A DNA stretch of 64,000 nucleotides, taken from contig NZ_JABEKU010000001.1 in NCBI RefSeq assembly GCF_013283665.1, positions 620,001-684,000 on the forward strand. The letters are read 5' to 3'. Below, piece after piece: positions 27,326 through 36,587 of this stretch. Both the position numbers and the translations under genes were made by a program. This stretch comes from Ensifer sesbaniae. Lineage in GTDB: Bacteria; Pseudomonadota; Alphaproteobacteria; Rhizobiales; Rhizobiaceae. Each line of letters opens with the position of its first letter. Position 1 is the first letter of the stretch. The notes below the pieces were generated by a model that made no database searches, was not told the origin of the DNA, and worked only from the letters and a program-made list of their open reading frames with translations.

Positions 27326-29179
27326 TCAGTCCGCGACCGTGAACAATTCCATCGTCGAAAAGCCGCGAATCTCGTGGCTGCCGAGGGGACGAAGCGGCCG
27401 CCTGCTTTCTGCTGCGGCACCGGGCCCGACGCAGATAGCGGTGCCGAGGAATTTGTTCGCCTCCTGCAGGCGCGCGGCCAGATTGATCGCATCGCCATGG
27501 GCCGTGTAGTCGAGCTTGCCGCCGGCGCCGACTTCGCCGACAACGGCCGGTCCGGTCTCGACGCCGATCCGGGTCCTGCCGAAAGAGTTGGCCGCGAACT
27601 GCGGACGCCGGCGCATCTCTTCCGTCAGTGCGTGGATCGCCTTGGCGCAATCGATGGCCCGGTCGACATGTTCGGGGAGATCCTCGGGCGCATTGAAAAA
27701 CGCGTGCACCGCATCGCCCACCACCTTGTCAACCATGCCGCCATGCGCCGCCACCAGCGCATTGACCTCGGCAAAGTAGATGTCGAGCAAGGCAATGAGG
27801 TCCCGCGGCTTCAGCCTCTGCGACAGGGAGGAAAAGCTCTCGATATCGGTGAAGAGCGCCGTCACCTGCCGTTCCTCGCCGGCGACCCGTGCAAGCCCGG
27901 GATTGTCGATGTAGCGGGCGACGACCGATTGCGGCAGGTATTGCGAGAATTTCTGCCGCGCCGCCGCTTCGGCTCGCCGCACCCGAGCAAATTGCAGGAC
28001 GCTCGTCACCGCCAGAACGACGGCGAGGGCGACCGAAATGCCGACCGCATCGACAAGCCAGCCGCTGGCGCCATAGATGACCGCCGCCGCCGCGACGACG
28101 GCGGCGACCGCACCGAGGCCAAGGGCTGCCGATACCAGCGGCCGAAGGCGAGCGGCGGCGAAGGCAACGGCGAGGCTGGCGAGAAACGCGACGCCGGCCT
28201 CGGCGGGCGGAAGTCGATCACCGCGCTTCGGTATGAAGCCCGTCAGGATCGCGTTGGCGATATCCGCGTGGATCTGCACCGAGGGTTCGAGCGGCATCGA
28301 GGCGCTCGGTCGCAAGCCCCCGAGGTTCGGCAGGCTGCTGCCGATGAGCACGAGCTTGCCGGCGAAGCGGTCCGGTGCCGCCTTGCCGGACAACACGTCG
28401 GCGGCGGAAACGGTGCGGGCGGCGAGCCGGTCCGCGGCACTGGCGGCGAAGCGCAGGCTGCCGGTTTCGTCGAGCGCGATCACCTGCCCGTCGATGCGCA
28501 GCCAGGCGGGCTCGCCACCGAGGATCGGCGTGCCGGCTCCGCGCATCAGCCGTGTCGCTTCGATCGCCAATGTCGGAAAGGCGTCATTGCCGAGGATGGC
28601 ATAGGCCTGCACGCGGCGGATCCGCGCGTCTTCGTCACCAACGAGAAACGAAGCCGCTGCCGCCTTCGCACGGTCCATGAACGCGGCACAGGAGGTTTCG
28701 GCGCCGTCGAGGAACCAGAGCTCGGGCGGGGTAAAGGGCCGGCTCAATGCCAGCGGCGGTACCGGCCGCGGCCGCTCCTGGACCGTATCGGCGATCAGAA
28801 AGCCGAGAACGACGGGGACGCCTCCAAGCGCGGAAGCGAGGTCCGCATTGCCATCGCCGGCCGTGTTGCAATTGGCGCTGAAGACGAAGTCGACCGCCAC
28901 GGCCTTGGCGCCGGCCGTCGCAAGCCGCGACAGAAGCTCGGCGGTTGCCGTCCGGTCCCAGGGGCGCGATTGGTTGGCCTGGCGGTCGATGTCGACGACA
29001 ACGATGTCAGGCGACTGCGGCGCGGGAATCCATTGTGTCAGGTTGTCGAAGAACAGCTCGCGCTGCGTTTCGAACACCGGTTCGGCAAAAAGATAGAGGG
29101 CGACGGCAACCAGCAAGCTCGTCAGGAACCCGCCGGCAAGCGGAGTGAGGCGGAATTGCCGGCGCGGCTCGGCGGCCAT
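27326..29179 (-). CDS. CHASE2-domain membrane adenylate cyclase (class III)
   Basis: The 617-residue protein has an N-terminal membrane helix, a periplasmic CHASE2 domain at about 40-330 (VVVDIDRQANQSRPWDR, AVAVDFVFS), three closely spaced helices at about 340-425, and a class III cyclase domain. The catalytic features are FTDIESFSSL (metal Asp), DKVVGDAVHAFF (Lys that reads adenine) and LDYTAHGDAINLAARL. These support ATP as substrate. The ATG at 29179 lies five bases after the crp-like gene and has GGAGGA before it, so the two form an operon: cyclase and cAMP-responsive-type regulator together. Confidence 0.92.
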   Translation of the reverse strand: MAAEPRRQFRLTPLAGGFLTSLLVAVALYLFAEPVFETQRELFFDNLTQWIPAPQSPDIVVVDIDRQANQSRPWDRTATAELLSRLATAGAKAVAVDFVFSANCNTAGDGNADLASALGGVPVVLGFLIADTVQERPRPVPPLALSRPFTPPELWFLDGAETSCAAFMDRAKAAAASFLVGDEDARIRRVQAYAILGNDAFPTLAIEATRLMRGAGTPILGGEPAWLRIDGQVIALDETGSLRFAASAADRLAARTVSAADVLSGKAAPDRFAGKLVLIGSSLPNLGGLRPSASMPLEPSVQIHADIANAILTGFIPKRGDRLPPAEAGVAFLASLAVAFAAARLRPLVSAALGLGAVAAVVAAAAVIYGASGWLVDAVGISVALAVVLAVTSVLQFARVRRAEAAARQKFSQYLPQSVVARYIDNPGLARVAGEERQVTALFTDIESFSSLSQRLKPRDLIALLDIYFAEVNALVAAHGGMVDKVVGDAVHAFFNAPEDLPEHVDRAIDCAKAIHALTEEMRRRPQFAANSFGRTRIGVETGPAVVGEVGAGGKLDYTAHGDAINLAARLQEANKFLGTAICVGPGAAAESRRPLRPLGSHEIRGFSTMELFTVAD

Positions 29180-29184
29180 GCGGT

Positions 29185-29889
29185 CTAGTCCTCCTCCGGA
29201 TCGGCAATGCTCTGCAGGCGACCGACCTTGCAGGCGATGATGCCGTCGCTCCGCTTGATCGCGCCGCTTTCCTCCAGCCATTGGATGGCGCGGTTGACCT
29301 TCGGCCGGCTCGCGCCGAGCACACCGGCGATGTCCGTCTGGCTCATGGTCAGCCGGAGATTGGCGCTTTCCGGCAATTCGTTGCCATGGATCTGTCGGAG
29401 CGTGGCGAGGAAGAAGCGCGCGACGCGGGCGTTGAGATCGTAGAGCGCGATGGTCTCCAGCCGTTCCGTCGTGTCGCGCAATTGCGCGCAGAGGAAGCGG
29501 ATGACGGCCTCGGCGGCCTCCGGCCGATTGGTGACGATATCGAGAAAGGCCTTCTTGCCGATCACGTAGCCCTCGGAGGCGGTCATCGCCGTGGCATCGG
29601 CGGAGCGCGCCTGACCGTCAAGCACCGCCATCTCGCCAAAGATCGCGCCGGCTTCGTGTTGGCGCAGCATCAGCTCGCGGCCCTGTGGAGTGATCAGCGA
29701 AAGCTTGATGCGTCCGGAGATGACGACGATCATGTAGTTGCCTTCGTCGCCACGCTGGAAGATGACCGTGCCGGCCGGCCACTTCCTGTAGGTCGCGATG
29801 TCGGCGAGTTCGGCAATGGTACTCTTGTCGAACTCTTCAAAGATCGGAAACGAGCGCCAGAATGTCGGGCTCCGGTTGATTTCGTTCAT
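29185..29889 (-). CDS. Crp/Fnr-family transcriptional regulator
   Basis: The 234-residue protein has a cyclic-nucleotide-binding fold at about 15-130, with GDEGNYMIVVISGRIKLS and GAIFGEMAVLDGQARSADATA (the cNMP phosphate cassette, including the Glu and the Arg-Ser pair). A winged helix-turn-helix follows (SQTDIAGVLGASRPKVNRAIQWL). The intact cassette suggests it binds cAMP, matching the adenylate cyclase encoded next in the operon. No cysteine cluster of FNR type is present. Target genes are unknown. Confidence 0.92.
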   Translation of the reverse strand: MNEINRSPTFWRSFPIFEEFDKSTIAELADIATYRKWPAGTVIFQRGDEGNYMIVVISGRIKLSLITPQGRELMLRQHEAGAIFGEMAVLDGQARSADATAMTASEGYVIGKKAFLDIVTNRPEAAEAVIRFLCAQLRDTTERLETIALYDLNARVARFFLATLRQIHGNELPESANLRLTMSQTDIAGVLGASRPKVNRAIQWLEESGAIKRSDGIIACKVGRLQSIADPEED

Positions 29890-30152
29890 GACATGACCCC
29901 GCGCGCGGCGTCCCCTGCCGCGCCGAAATTCTTCGCCCAGCCGCTTCGTCCTTGCAATAGAAAAGAACGATACGCCGACTATGTAGTTCCTAGTTCGCCC
30001 GCGGATAAACGAGAGAATGCCGGGCTCGAAGGTTGACGATGCCGGCTGGTCGTTTCATTTTCGTGAACGATCTGTCGCCCGCGGAGCGGCTAGATGAATT
30101 TGAAAATGCTGATACTTCTGTTGCCAACACCCGTTTCTCACAGGAGCCTCGC

Positions 30153-30575
30153 ATGCCTCAGAATGTTGTCGTCCTCGTTGGACGCGTCCTGCTCTCTATC
30201 ATGTTCATCATGTCCGGTTTCAGCAAGCTGATGGATCCGTCGGGTACGGCCCAGATGATCACCGGCGCCGGCTGGCCGGCACCGACCGCACTCGCTTACC
30301 TCGCTGGCCTCTTCGAGCTGGTATCCGGTCTCGCCGTTCTCGTCGGCTTCCAGACGAAGATTGCCGCCTATCTGCTGGCGGCCTTCAGCCTGGTCACGGC
30401 CTTCGCCTTCCACAGCGGCGCGATCAACATCCCGACTTTCCCGCCGGAAGCCAACGGCCTGCTGACCGTCTTCAACGGCCTGATGATGATGAAGAACATC
30501 GCGATCGCCGGCGGTTTCCTCGTGCTCGCAGCCTTCGGCCCGGGCGCTCTGTCGATCGACAAGCGCGGCGCCTGA
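30153..30575 (+). CDS. DoxX family membrane protein
   Basis: The 140-residue protein has four hydrophobic helices in the DoxX pattern (VGRVLLSIMFIMSGFSKLMDP at the start, ALAYLAGLFELVSGLAVLVGF next). DoxX-like proteins are linked to redox or sulfur chemistry in the membrane, without a general function. I chose the ATG at 30153, preceded by CAGGAG; the open frame reaches back to 30033 but the extra residues are not family-like. Confidence 0.88.
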   Translation: MPQNVVVLVGRVLLSIMFIMSGFSKLMDPSGTAQMITGAGWPAPTALAYLAGLFELVSGLAVLVGFQTKIAAYLLAAFSLVTAFAFHSGAINIPTFPPEANGLLTVFNGLMMMKNIAIAGGFLVLAAFGPGALSIDKRGA

Positions 30576-30599
30576 TAGCGAGCATCACTGCAATGACAG

Positions 30600-30628
30600 A
30601 AAGCCCGTCGGTCGCCGGCGGGCTTTTC
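30600..30628 (+). terminator. Terminator after the DoxX gene
   Basis: AAAGCCCGTCGG pairs with CCGGCGGGCTTT (one wobble) around TCG and runs into TTTTC. It also lies just beyond the stop of the convergent rbsD-like gene. Confidence 0.75.
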
Positions 30629-30633
30629 GCGTT

Positions 30634-31062
30634 TCAGGGGTAGATCACGCCCTTGCGCAGGATGACGTTGCCGTAAAGCCGGGGCTCGCTGGTCTGGACC
30701 ACCGTATGGGCCGCCCTGACCCGCGGATAGAAATCTGCGCCGAGCAAGGGAACGACTTGGCGGTCCGGCTCGTGTCGGCTGCAGCATTCGATGATCTCGC
30801 GGTGCACCGGGTCGAGCGCGTCCTTGTCCTGCTTGACCGTGGCGCGGAAGATTGCCTCCGGAACGAAATCGTCGATCGGCAAAACGCTGAGGATGGCATC
30901 GAGCACCGGGATCAGCGGGTGCCCGTCGAGGCGGACCAGACGGCGCGCATGTTCCTGGCCCGGATAGTTGCCGTCGACCAGGGCGATTTCATCGCCGTGT
31001 CCCATCGCCCGGAGCGTTGCGAGCAACTCGGGACTGAGGATCGGGTTTATTCCTTTCAGCAT
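30634..31062 (-). CDS. RbsD/FucU-type sugar mutarotase in the frc locus
   Basis: The 142-residue protein has the RbsD/FucU pattern: PELLATLRAMGHGDEIALVDGNYP near the N-terminus with the catalytic His and Asp, and a Tyr-Gly-Asn segment (PRLYGNVILRKGVI) at the end. Enzymes of this family speed anomer or ring interconversion of ribose or fucose. Its ATG overlaps the frcR stop (TAATG), so it is coexpressed with the regulator. It may convert sugar forms for the adjacent fructose/ribose-type transporter (inference). Confidence 0.88.
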   Translation of the reverse strand: MLKGINPILSPELLATLRAMGHGDEIALVDGNYPGQEHARRLVRLDGHPLIPVLDAILSVLPIDDFVPEAIFRATVKQDKDALDPVHREIIECCSRHEPDRQVVPLLGADFYPRVRAAHTVVQTSEPRLYGNVILRKGVIYP

Positions 31063-32294
31063 TAGCTGAGCTCCTTGAAGAGGACGTTGGTGTCGAGCAG
31101 GTAACGGGAGAAGAGCGGCAGGCTGGCGCCACCGATGGCGCGTGCATGGCTGCCGACCAGGCCCTCCACCAGCTCCGGAATAGTCACGCCCTGAAGGTCG
31201 AGCTCGTAGAGTGCCTTGCGCGTGGCGGCGAGCAACCTGGTCCGGACCCAGGGCGGGAAGCCGCCGTCGATTACGACGGCGGAGAAGTCGATGATCGAGA
31301 CGGCGGACACGACCGCCTGGGCGAGCGCCGCCCCGCAGTCGTCGATCCAGATGTCGAGCGGTTCGCCGAAGTCGATCCAGTCGTCGGCCGAGTACCAGAG
31401 CGGCCTCGGATCGACGCCGCGTTCGCGCAGCAGGTTCTCGAGCACGAAGACCGAGGCGATCTTGAGGAGCTGAATGGTCTTGCCGTCCTTGCCCGAGACC
31501 GGTAGCGGTCCCACGGCGCCGGCGGTGCCGGTCCGGCCCGAAAACAGCGCCGAGTTGAGGACGATGCCGCCGCCGATGAACGAGCCGATGTAGAAATAGA
31601 CGAAATCCGGATAGCTGGCGCCGACGCCGAAGGCGAGTTCGGCGCCGCAGGCGCTGGTGCCGTCGTTCTGCAGGAAGACCGGATAAGTCGTGCGCGCCGC
31701 GACCGCTGCCTGCAAATCGACGTCGCGCCACTTGTCCATTTCTTCGGGCGGTGCCCCAACTTCTTCCGCCCAGTTCCAGAGCTCGAAGGGTGTCGCGATT
31801 CCGATGCCGGCGATGCGCTTGCGCTGGTCGGGGTTGAGCTGCTGTTCAAGCTTCGCCATGCCTGAAACGATGAAGTCGACGAGATCGCCCGGCAATGGAT
31901 AGGCATGCACATGGTGCAGATGCAACCGGATGGTGCCGACGAAATCCATCAGCACGAGATCGGCGCTGCGCCGGCCGATCTTTACGCCGAAGGAAAAGAC
32001 CGCGTCAGGATTGAGACGCATCGGCGTCGAGGGTTGTCCGACCTTGCCCCGCACGGGGTCGCCCTTGATCAGCAGGCCATCGCTTTCAAGGGCGCGCATG
32101 ATCACCGAAACGGTCTGCGCCGAAAGACCGGAACGCCGGGCGATGTCGGCTTTGGAGAGGCCGCCGTGACGCCTGACCAGCGACATTACCAGGCGCTCGT
32201 TGTAAGCGCGAACGCGCGTTTGATTAGCGCCGCCGCTCGGGTCGATGACTTCAGGTTGCGTCGGTCCACGATCGGGACCGTCTGTCAGTGACAT
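31062..32294 (-). CDS. frcR: ROK-family repressor of the fructose operon
   Basis: The 410-residue protein has an N-terminal winged helix (GGLSKADIARRSGLSAQTVSVIMRALESDGLL) and a ROK sugar-binding/kinase-like domain (GIATPFELWNWAEEVG, FVYFYIGSFIGGGIVLN). It is divergent to frcB, as in S. meliloti. I chose the ATG at 32294 because GGGAGGAG is well placed before it; an in-frame Met at 32318 is less likely. It probably responds to the transported sugar. Confidence 0.88.
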   Translation of the reverse strand: MSLTDGPDRGPTQPEVIDPSGGANQTRVRAYNERLVMSLVRRHGGLSKADIARRSGLSAQTVSVIMRALESDGLLIKGDPVRGKVGQPSTPMRLNPDAVFSFGVKIGRRSADLVLMDFVGTIRLHLHHVHAYPLPGDLVDFIVSGMAKLEQQLNPDQRKRIAGIGIATPFELWNWAEEVGAPPEEMDKWRDVDLQAAVAARTTYPVFLQNDGTSACGAELAFGVGASYPDFVYFYIGSFIGGGIVLNSALFSGRTGTAGAVGPLPVSGKDGKTIQLLKIASVFVLENLLRERGVDPRPLWYSADDWIDFGEPLDIWIDDCGAALAQAVVSAVSIIDFSAVVIDGGFPPWVRTRLLAATRKALYELDLQGVTIPELVEGLVGSHARAIGGASLPLFSRYLLDTNVLFKELS

Positions 32295-32494
32295 GCCACC
32301 GTCTCCTCCCGTTGGCATCGATTTTCATATGTTAGAGCGAGGTGCGAGCGGAAAACCGTAAACACTTTTCCTCATCCCCGCTCTGGTGCCCGCTTGGCGC
32401 AGGTCTGTTGTTTCCACTTGTCGCGGCTCTGTCAATTTGATGGTCGCTCCAATCCTCCAGCGGAGCGTCGTCACTCCAAAGAATGACACATCGA

Positions 32495-32522
32495 AATAAT
32501 AATTCAATTTGATTTATTTATT
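32495..32522. promoter_or_regulatory. AT-rich inverted repeat between frcR and frcB, candidate FrcR operator
   Basis: AATAATAATTCAA faces TTGATTTATTTATT as an imperfect palindrome in an otherwise GC-rich 350-bp divergent region. A TTGACA at 32521-32526 abuts it and could be the -35 element of frcB, but no good -10 is seen at the right distance. The rest of 32295-32646 shows only the frcB leader. Confidence 0.45.
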
Positions 32523-32646
32523 GACACCCCGGAAAATTAGTGTTTGTTTTTGTCTCGGAAGCGCCAATTGCAGCGGAGGAGAATGCTGCGTCGGCGTGGC
32601 CTGGGCCGGTCCGCCGGCACGATTTTTCAATCCTTGGGAGGATTTC

Positions 32647-33672
32647 ATGAAGAAGACAATTCTTTCTGCTGCCTTCGGCGCGCTGTCGCTCGGAGTCGTC
32701 TTTGCCGCGCCGGCCGAGGCTGCCGATGTCGGCGCCTGCCTGATTACCAAGACCGACACCAACCCGTTCTTCGTCAAGATGAAGGAAGGCGCGACCGCCA
32801 AGGCCAAGGAACTTGGCGTGACGCTGAAGGCCTATGCCGGCAAGATCGACGGCGACCATGACAGCCAGGTGGCTGCGATCGAATCCTGCATCGCCGATGG
32901 CGCCAAGGGTATCCTGATTGCTGCTTCCGACACTAAGGCGATCGTCGACCAGGTGAAGAAGGCGCAGGACGCCGGTCTTCTGGTGATCGCGCTCGACACG
33001 CCCTTGGATCCGGCGACTGCCGCCGATGCAACCTTTGCCACCGACAACCTGCTCGCCGGCAAGCTGATCGGCCAGTGGGCCGCCGCCACCATGGGTGACG
33101 GTGCGAAGTCCGCGAAAGTCGGCTTCCTCGACCTGACGCCCTCGCAGCCGACCGTCGACGTTCTGCGCGACCAGGGCTTCATGATGGGCTTCGGCATCGA
33201 CCCGAAGGATCCGAACAAGATCGGCGATGAAGACGATTCGCGCATCGTCGGCCATGACGTCACCAACGGCAACGAAGAAGGTGGCCGCAAGGCGATGGAA
33301 AACCTTCTGCAGAAGGATCCCGACATCAACGTGATCCACACGATCAACGAGCCGGCCGCCGTCGGCGCCTATCAGGCGCTGAAGGCCGTCGGCAAGGAAA
33401 AGGACGTGCTGATCGTCTCGGTCGACGGCGGTTGCCCGGGCGTCAAGTCGGTCGCCGAAGGCGTCATCGGTGCCACCTCGCAGCAGTACCCGCTGATGAT
33501 GGCCGCACTCGGCATCGAGGCGATCAAGAAGTTCGCCGATACCGGCGAGAAGCCGAAGCCGACCGAAGGCAAGGACTTCTTCGACACCGGCGTTTCGCTC
33601 GTTACCGACAAGCCGGCTGCCGGCGTCGAATCGATCGACACCAAGGTCGGCACGGAGAAGTGCTGGGGCTGA
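32647..33672 (+). CDS. frcB: Fructose ABC transporter, periplasmic binding protein
   Basis: The 341-residue protein has a signal peptide cleaved near AEAA (residue 25) and a Peripla_BP_4 sugar-binding fold: [19 protein letters not shown], then [23 protein letters not shown] and [12 protein letters not shown]. It matches my memory of S. meliloti FrcB closely in length and sequence, including the C-terminal EKCWG. It binds fructose (mannose and ribose compete in S. meliloti) and delivers it to FrcC. GGGAGGATTTC precedes the ATG. Confidence 0.95.
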   Translation: MKKTILSAAFGALSLGVVFAAPAEAADVGACLITKTDTNPFFVKMKEGATAKAKELGVTLKAYAGKIDGDHDSQVAAIESCIADGAKGILIAASDTKAIVDQVKKAQDAGLLVIALDTPLDPATAADATFATDNLLAGKLIGQWAAATMGDGAKSAKVGFLDLTPSQPTVDVLRDQGFMMGFGIDPKDPNKIGDEDDSRIVGHDVTNGNEEGGRKAMENLLQKDPDINVIHTINEPAAVGAYQALKAVGKEKDVLIVSVDGGCPGVKSVAEGVIGATSQQYPLMMAALGIEAIKKFADTGEKPKPTEGKDFFDTGVSLVTDKPAAGVESIDTKVGTEKCWG

Positions 33673-33707
33673 TCGCCTCCGCTCTTCGGACGCATGAGCC
33701 AGCAACG

Positions 33708-33731
33708 GAAGGGCGGCCCCGGCCGCCCTTC
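33708..33731 (+). terminator. Intergenic hairpin between frcB and frcC
   Basis: GAAGGGCGGCC and GGCCGCCCTTC pair perfectly around CC, without a T-run. Such a structure commonly stabilises the binding-protein message or partly terminates, giving more FrcB than FrcC/A. Confidence 0.65.
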
Positions 33732-33919
33732 GCGTAAGCGCCGATGTCTTTGACAAGGCGATGAAAACCGCGCAGCTTCTTGCGAGCGTGCAAATGCCCG
33801 CGACGTTGATGGGCGGGCCACGCGCCACAGCGCCACGCACCGGTTCGGACGTGTGAAAAGTCGCTGTAATACTTTTGATCTCAACCCCTTGGGAAGCGGG
33901 GTTCACGGGAGGAAGGTCC

Positions 33920-35005
33920 ATGGGCGAGCCCAACACAGCCGCACAGCCATCCCAGGAATTCGAAAAAGTCCTGGTCAACAGTTCGACGCAGGTCGCGTCA
34001 TTCGACACGCATGACAAGACCGCGATCCAGAAGATCCAGCATTTCCTGCATTCGACCCCGGCCGCCGTGCCGTTCATCGTGCTGGTCGCTGCGATCCTGA
34101 TCTTCGGTATTGCCATCGGCGGGAAGTTCTTCTCGTCCTACACGCTGACCCTCATCCTGCAGCAGATCGCCATCGTCGGCATCCTCGGCGCGGCGCAGAC
34201 CCTGGTGATCCTGACGGCCGGCATCGATCTTTCGATCGGCGTGATCATGGTGCTTTCGGCCGTCATCATGGGCAATTGTGCGGTGACCTACGGGCTTCCG
34301 GCACCGCTCGCGATCCTGATCGGCCTCGGCGTCGGCAGCGCCTGTGGCTTCCTGAACGGCCTCCTCGTCTCGCGTCTCAAGCTGCCGCCCTTCATCGTCA
34401 CGCTCGGCACCTGGTACGTGATCATGTCGACGAACTTCATCTACTCGGCGAACGAGACGATCCGCGAGGCCGACGTCGCCGCCGTCACCCGGATGCTGCA
34501 TGTCTTCGGGGTCAGCTTCAAGGTTGGTTCCGCGGTGCTGACGCTCGGCGTCATCACCATGGTCGCCCTCGTCTTCGGCCTCTGGTACGCCCTGAACCAT
34601 ACCGCCTGGGGCCGCCACCTCTATGCCGTCGGCGACGATCCGGAAGCGGCGAAACTCTCGGGTATCCGCACCGGCCGCGTGCTGCTCAGTGCCTATACGC
34701 TGGCGGGCCTGATCGCCGCACTCGCGGCCTGGGTTTCGATCGGCCGCAACGGCTCGATCTCGCCGTCCGCCGCAGTCACCGACTACAACCTCCAGGCCAT
34801 CACCGCTGCGGTGATCGGCGGCATCTCGCTCTTCGGCGGCCGCGGCTCGATCCTCGGCACGCTGATCGGCGCGATGATCGTCGGCGTCGTCTCCATGGGC
34901 CTCAACATGATGGGCGCGGACCCGCAATGGAAGGTCTTCCTCACCGGCGTGCTGATCATCTCCGCCGTCGCCATCGACCAGTGGATCAGAAAGGTAGCTG
35001 CGTGA
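33920..35005 (+). CDS. frcC: Fructose ABC transporter, permease
   Basis: The 361-residue protein is an RbsC-type permease with about ten helices (LTLILQQIAIVGILGAAQTLVILTAG, GGISLFGGRGSILGTLIGAM) and the cytoplasmic EAA-like loop. GGGAGGAAGG places the start at 33920. It forms the membrane channel with FrcA. Its stop overlaps the frcA start (TGATG). Confidence 0.94.
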   Translation: MGEPNTAAQPSQEFEKVLVNSSTQVASFDTHDKTAIQKIQHFLHSTPAAVPFIVLVAAILIFGIAIGGKFFSSYTLTLILQQIAIVGILGAAQTLVILTAGIDLSIGVIMVLSAVIMGNCAVTYGLPAPLAILIGLGVGSACGFLNGLLVSRLKLPPFIVTLGTWYVIMSTNFIYSANETIREADVAAVTRMLHVFGVSFKVGSAVLTLGVITMVALVFGLWYALNHTAWGRHLYAVGDDPEAAKLSGIRTGRVLLSAYTLAGLIAALAAWVSIGRNGSISPSAAVTDYNLQAITAAVIGGISLFGGRGSILGTLIGAMIVGVVSMGLNMMGADPQWKVFLTGVLIISAVAIDQWIRKVAA

Positions 35006-35787
35006 TGACACAGGAACCCATTCTCACCGCCCGCGGTCTCGTCAAGCGTTACGGTCGCGTTACCGCTCTCGACCATGCCGACTTCGATCTTTACCCCGGC
35101 GAAATCCTCGCCGTGATCGGCGACAACGGCGCCGGCAAGTCCTCGATGATCAAGGCCATCTCCGGCGCGATCACGCCCGACGAAGGCGAAATCAAGCTCG
35201 AGGGACAGACGGTGCACTTCCGCTCGCCGATGGATGCGCGCGCCGCCGGCATCGAGACCGTCTACCAGAACCTGGCGCTGTCGCCGGCGTTGTCGATCGC
35301 CGACAACATGTTCCTCGGCCGCGAGATCCGCAAACCCGGCATCATGGGCAAGCTGTTCCGCACGCTCGACCGCTCGGCGATGGAAAAGATGGCGCGGGCA
35401 AAGCTTTCCGAGCTCGGGCTGATGACCATCCAGAACATCAACCAGGCGGTGGAAACGCTCTCCGGTGGCCAGCGCCAGGGCGTTGCCGTGGCCCGCGCCG
35501 CCGCCTTCGGATCCAAGGTGGTGATCATGGACGAGCCGACTGCAGCGCTCGGCGTCAAGGAAAGCCGGCGGGTGCTGGAACTGATCCTCGACGTGCGCGC
35601 CCGCGGCCTGCCGATCGTGCTGATTTCGCACAACATGCCGCATGTGTTCGAAGTGGCAGACCGCATCCATGTCCACCGCCTCGGCAAGCGGCTCTGCGTC
35701 ATCAATCCGAAGGAGCATACGATGTCGGATGCGGTCGCCTTCATGACCGGGGCGAAGGAGCCGCCGCGCGAGGCGCTGGCGGCATGA
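35005..35787 (+). CDS. frcA: Fructose ABC transporter, ATPase
   Basis: The 260-residue ATPase has one nucleotide-binding domain: Walker A GDNGAGKSS, Q-loop VYQNLALSP, signature LSGGQRQG, Walker B VVIMDEPTAALG and switch ISHNM. A single domain, in contrast to the duplicated RbsA type, is characteristic of FrcA. It starts within the frcC stop and overlaps frcK by four bases. Confidence 0.95.
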   Translation: MTQEPILTARGLVKRYGRVTALDHADFDLYPGEILAVIGDNGAGKSSMIKAISGAITPDEGEIKLEGQTVHFRSPMDARAAGIETVYQNLALSPALSIADNMFLGREIRKPGIMGKLFRTLDRSAMEKMARAKLSELGLMTIQNINQAVETLSGGQRQGVAVARAAAFGSKVVIMDEPTAALGVKESRRVLELILDVRARGLPIVLISHNMPHVFEVADRIHVHRLGKRLCVINPKEHTMSDAVAFMTGAKEPPREALAA

Positions 35788-36404
35788 ACGTCCAGCCGGT
35801 CGCAAACGAGATCCTGAAACGGGCGGCCGGCGCCGCCCGTTTCGTCGTCGCCATTGCCGGCCCGCCCGGGGCCGGTAAGTCGACGCTTTCGGACGCGCTC
35901 GCCGAGACCCTGGTTGCCGGCGGCGAGAAGGCGGCCGTGCTGCCGATGGACGGCTTCCACATGGACAATGCGGTCCTGGAGGAAAAGGGCCTGCTCCCCC
36001 GCAAGGGCGCGCCGGAAACCTTCGATGTCAGGGCCTTCCTGTCGACGATTGCGGCGGTCCGCGCCAATGACGGCGAAGTGCTGGTTCCGGTCTTCGACCG
36101 CTCGCGCGAGATCGCGATCGCTTCCGCCCGGATCGTTGCGCCGGAGACGCGCATCATCCTGGTGGAGGGCAACTATCTGCTGCTCGACGAGGCGCCGTGG
36201 AACCGGCTTGAAAATGCCTTCGATTTCTCGATCTTCATCAATCCCGGCATCGAGGAATTGGAGCGACGGCTTTTGAAGCGTTGGTACGATCACGGCTATG
36301 ATGAGGAGGCGGCGAAGCGCAAAGCCCTAGGCAACGACATCCCGAACGCGCATCGCGTGGTCGACCGTCAGCGGCCTGCGGATCTGGTGCTGACGGATTT
36401 CTGA
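35784..36404 (+). CDS. frcK: FrcK, putative sugar kinase of the frc operon
   Basis: The 206-residue protein has a P-loop (IAGPPGAGKST), a substrate region PMDGFHMDN and a Walker B-like VEGNYLLL, as in the phosphoribulokinase/uridine kinase/pantothenate kinase group. It overlaps frcA by ATGA. It is the last gene of the frc operon and was named a kinase in S. meliloti; its natural substrate is not settled, but fructose or another transported sugar is the obvious candidate. Confidence 0.9.
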   Translation: MNVQPVANEILKRAAGAARFVVAIAGPPGAGKSTLSDALAETLVAGGEKAAVLPMDGFHMDNAVLEEKGLLPRKGAPETFDVRAFLSTIAAVRANDGEVLVPVFDRSREIAIASARIVAPETRIILVEGNYLLLDEAPWNRLENAFDFSIFINPGIEELERRLLKRWYDHGYDEEAAKRKALGNDIPNAHRVVDRQRPADLVLTDF

Positions 36405-36587
36405 GCGATGGTCGGATTGCGGATTGTGTTTCCGGGCGCATTGGTGATATCGAGACGCGGTTCCACCACATGAGTAACCGCCCGCGACCCGCACCTGCCG
36501 GCTGCAAAGCTGCGCGCGTGGATCGGGCGCGAGCCTGGAGCGGCGGTTTTCCGTCTGCGCCTGCTCTGACCTAGGAGAACGCTGACC

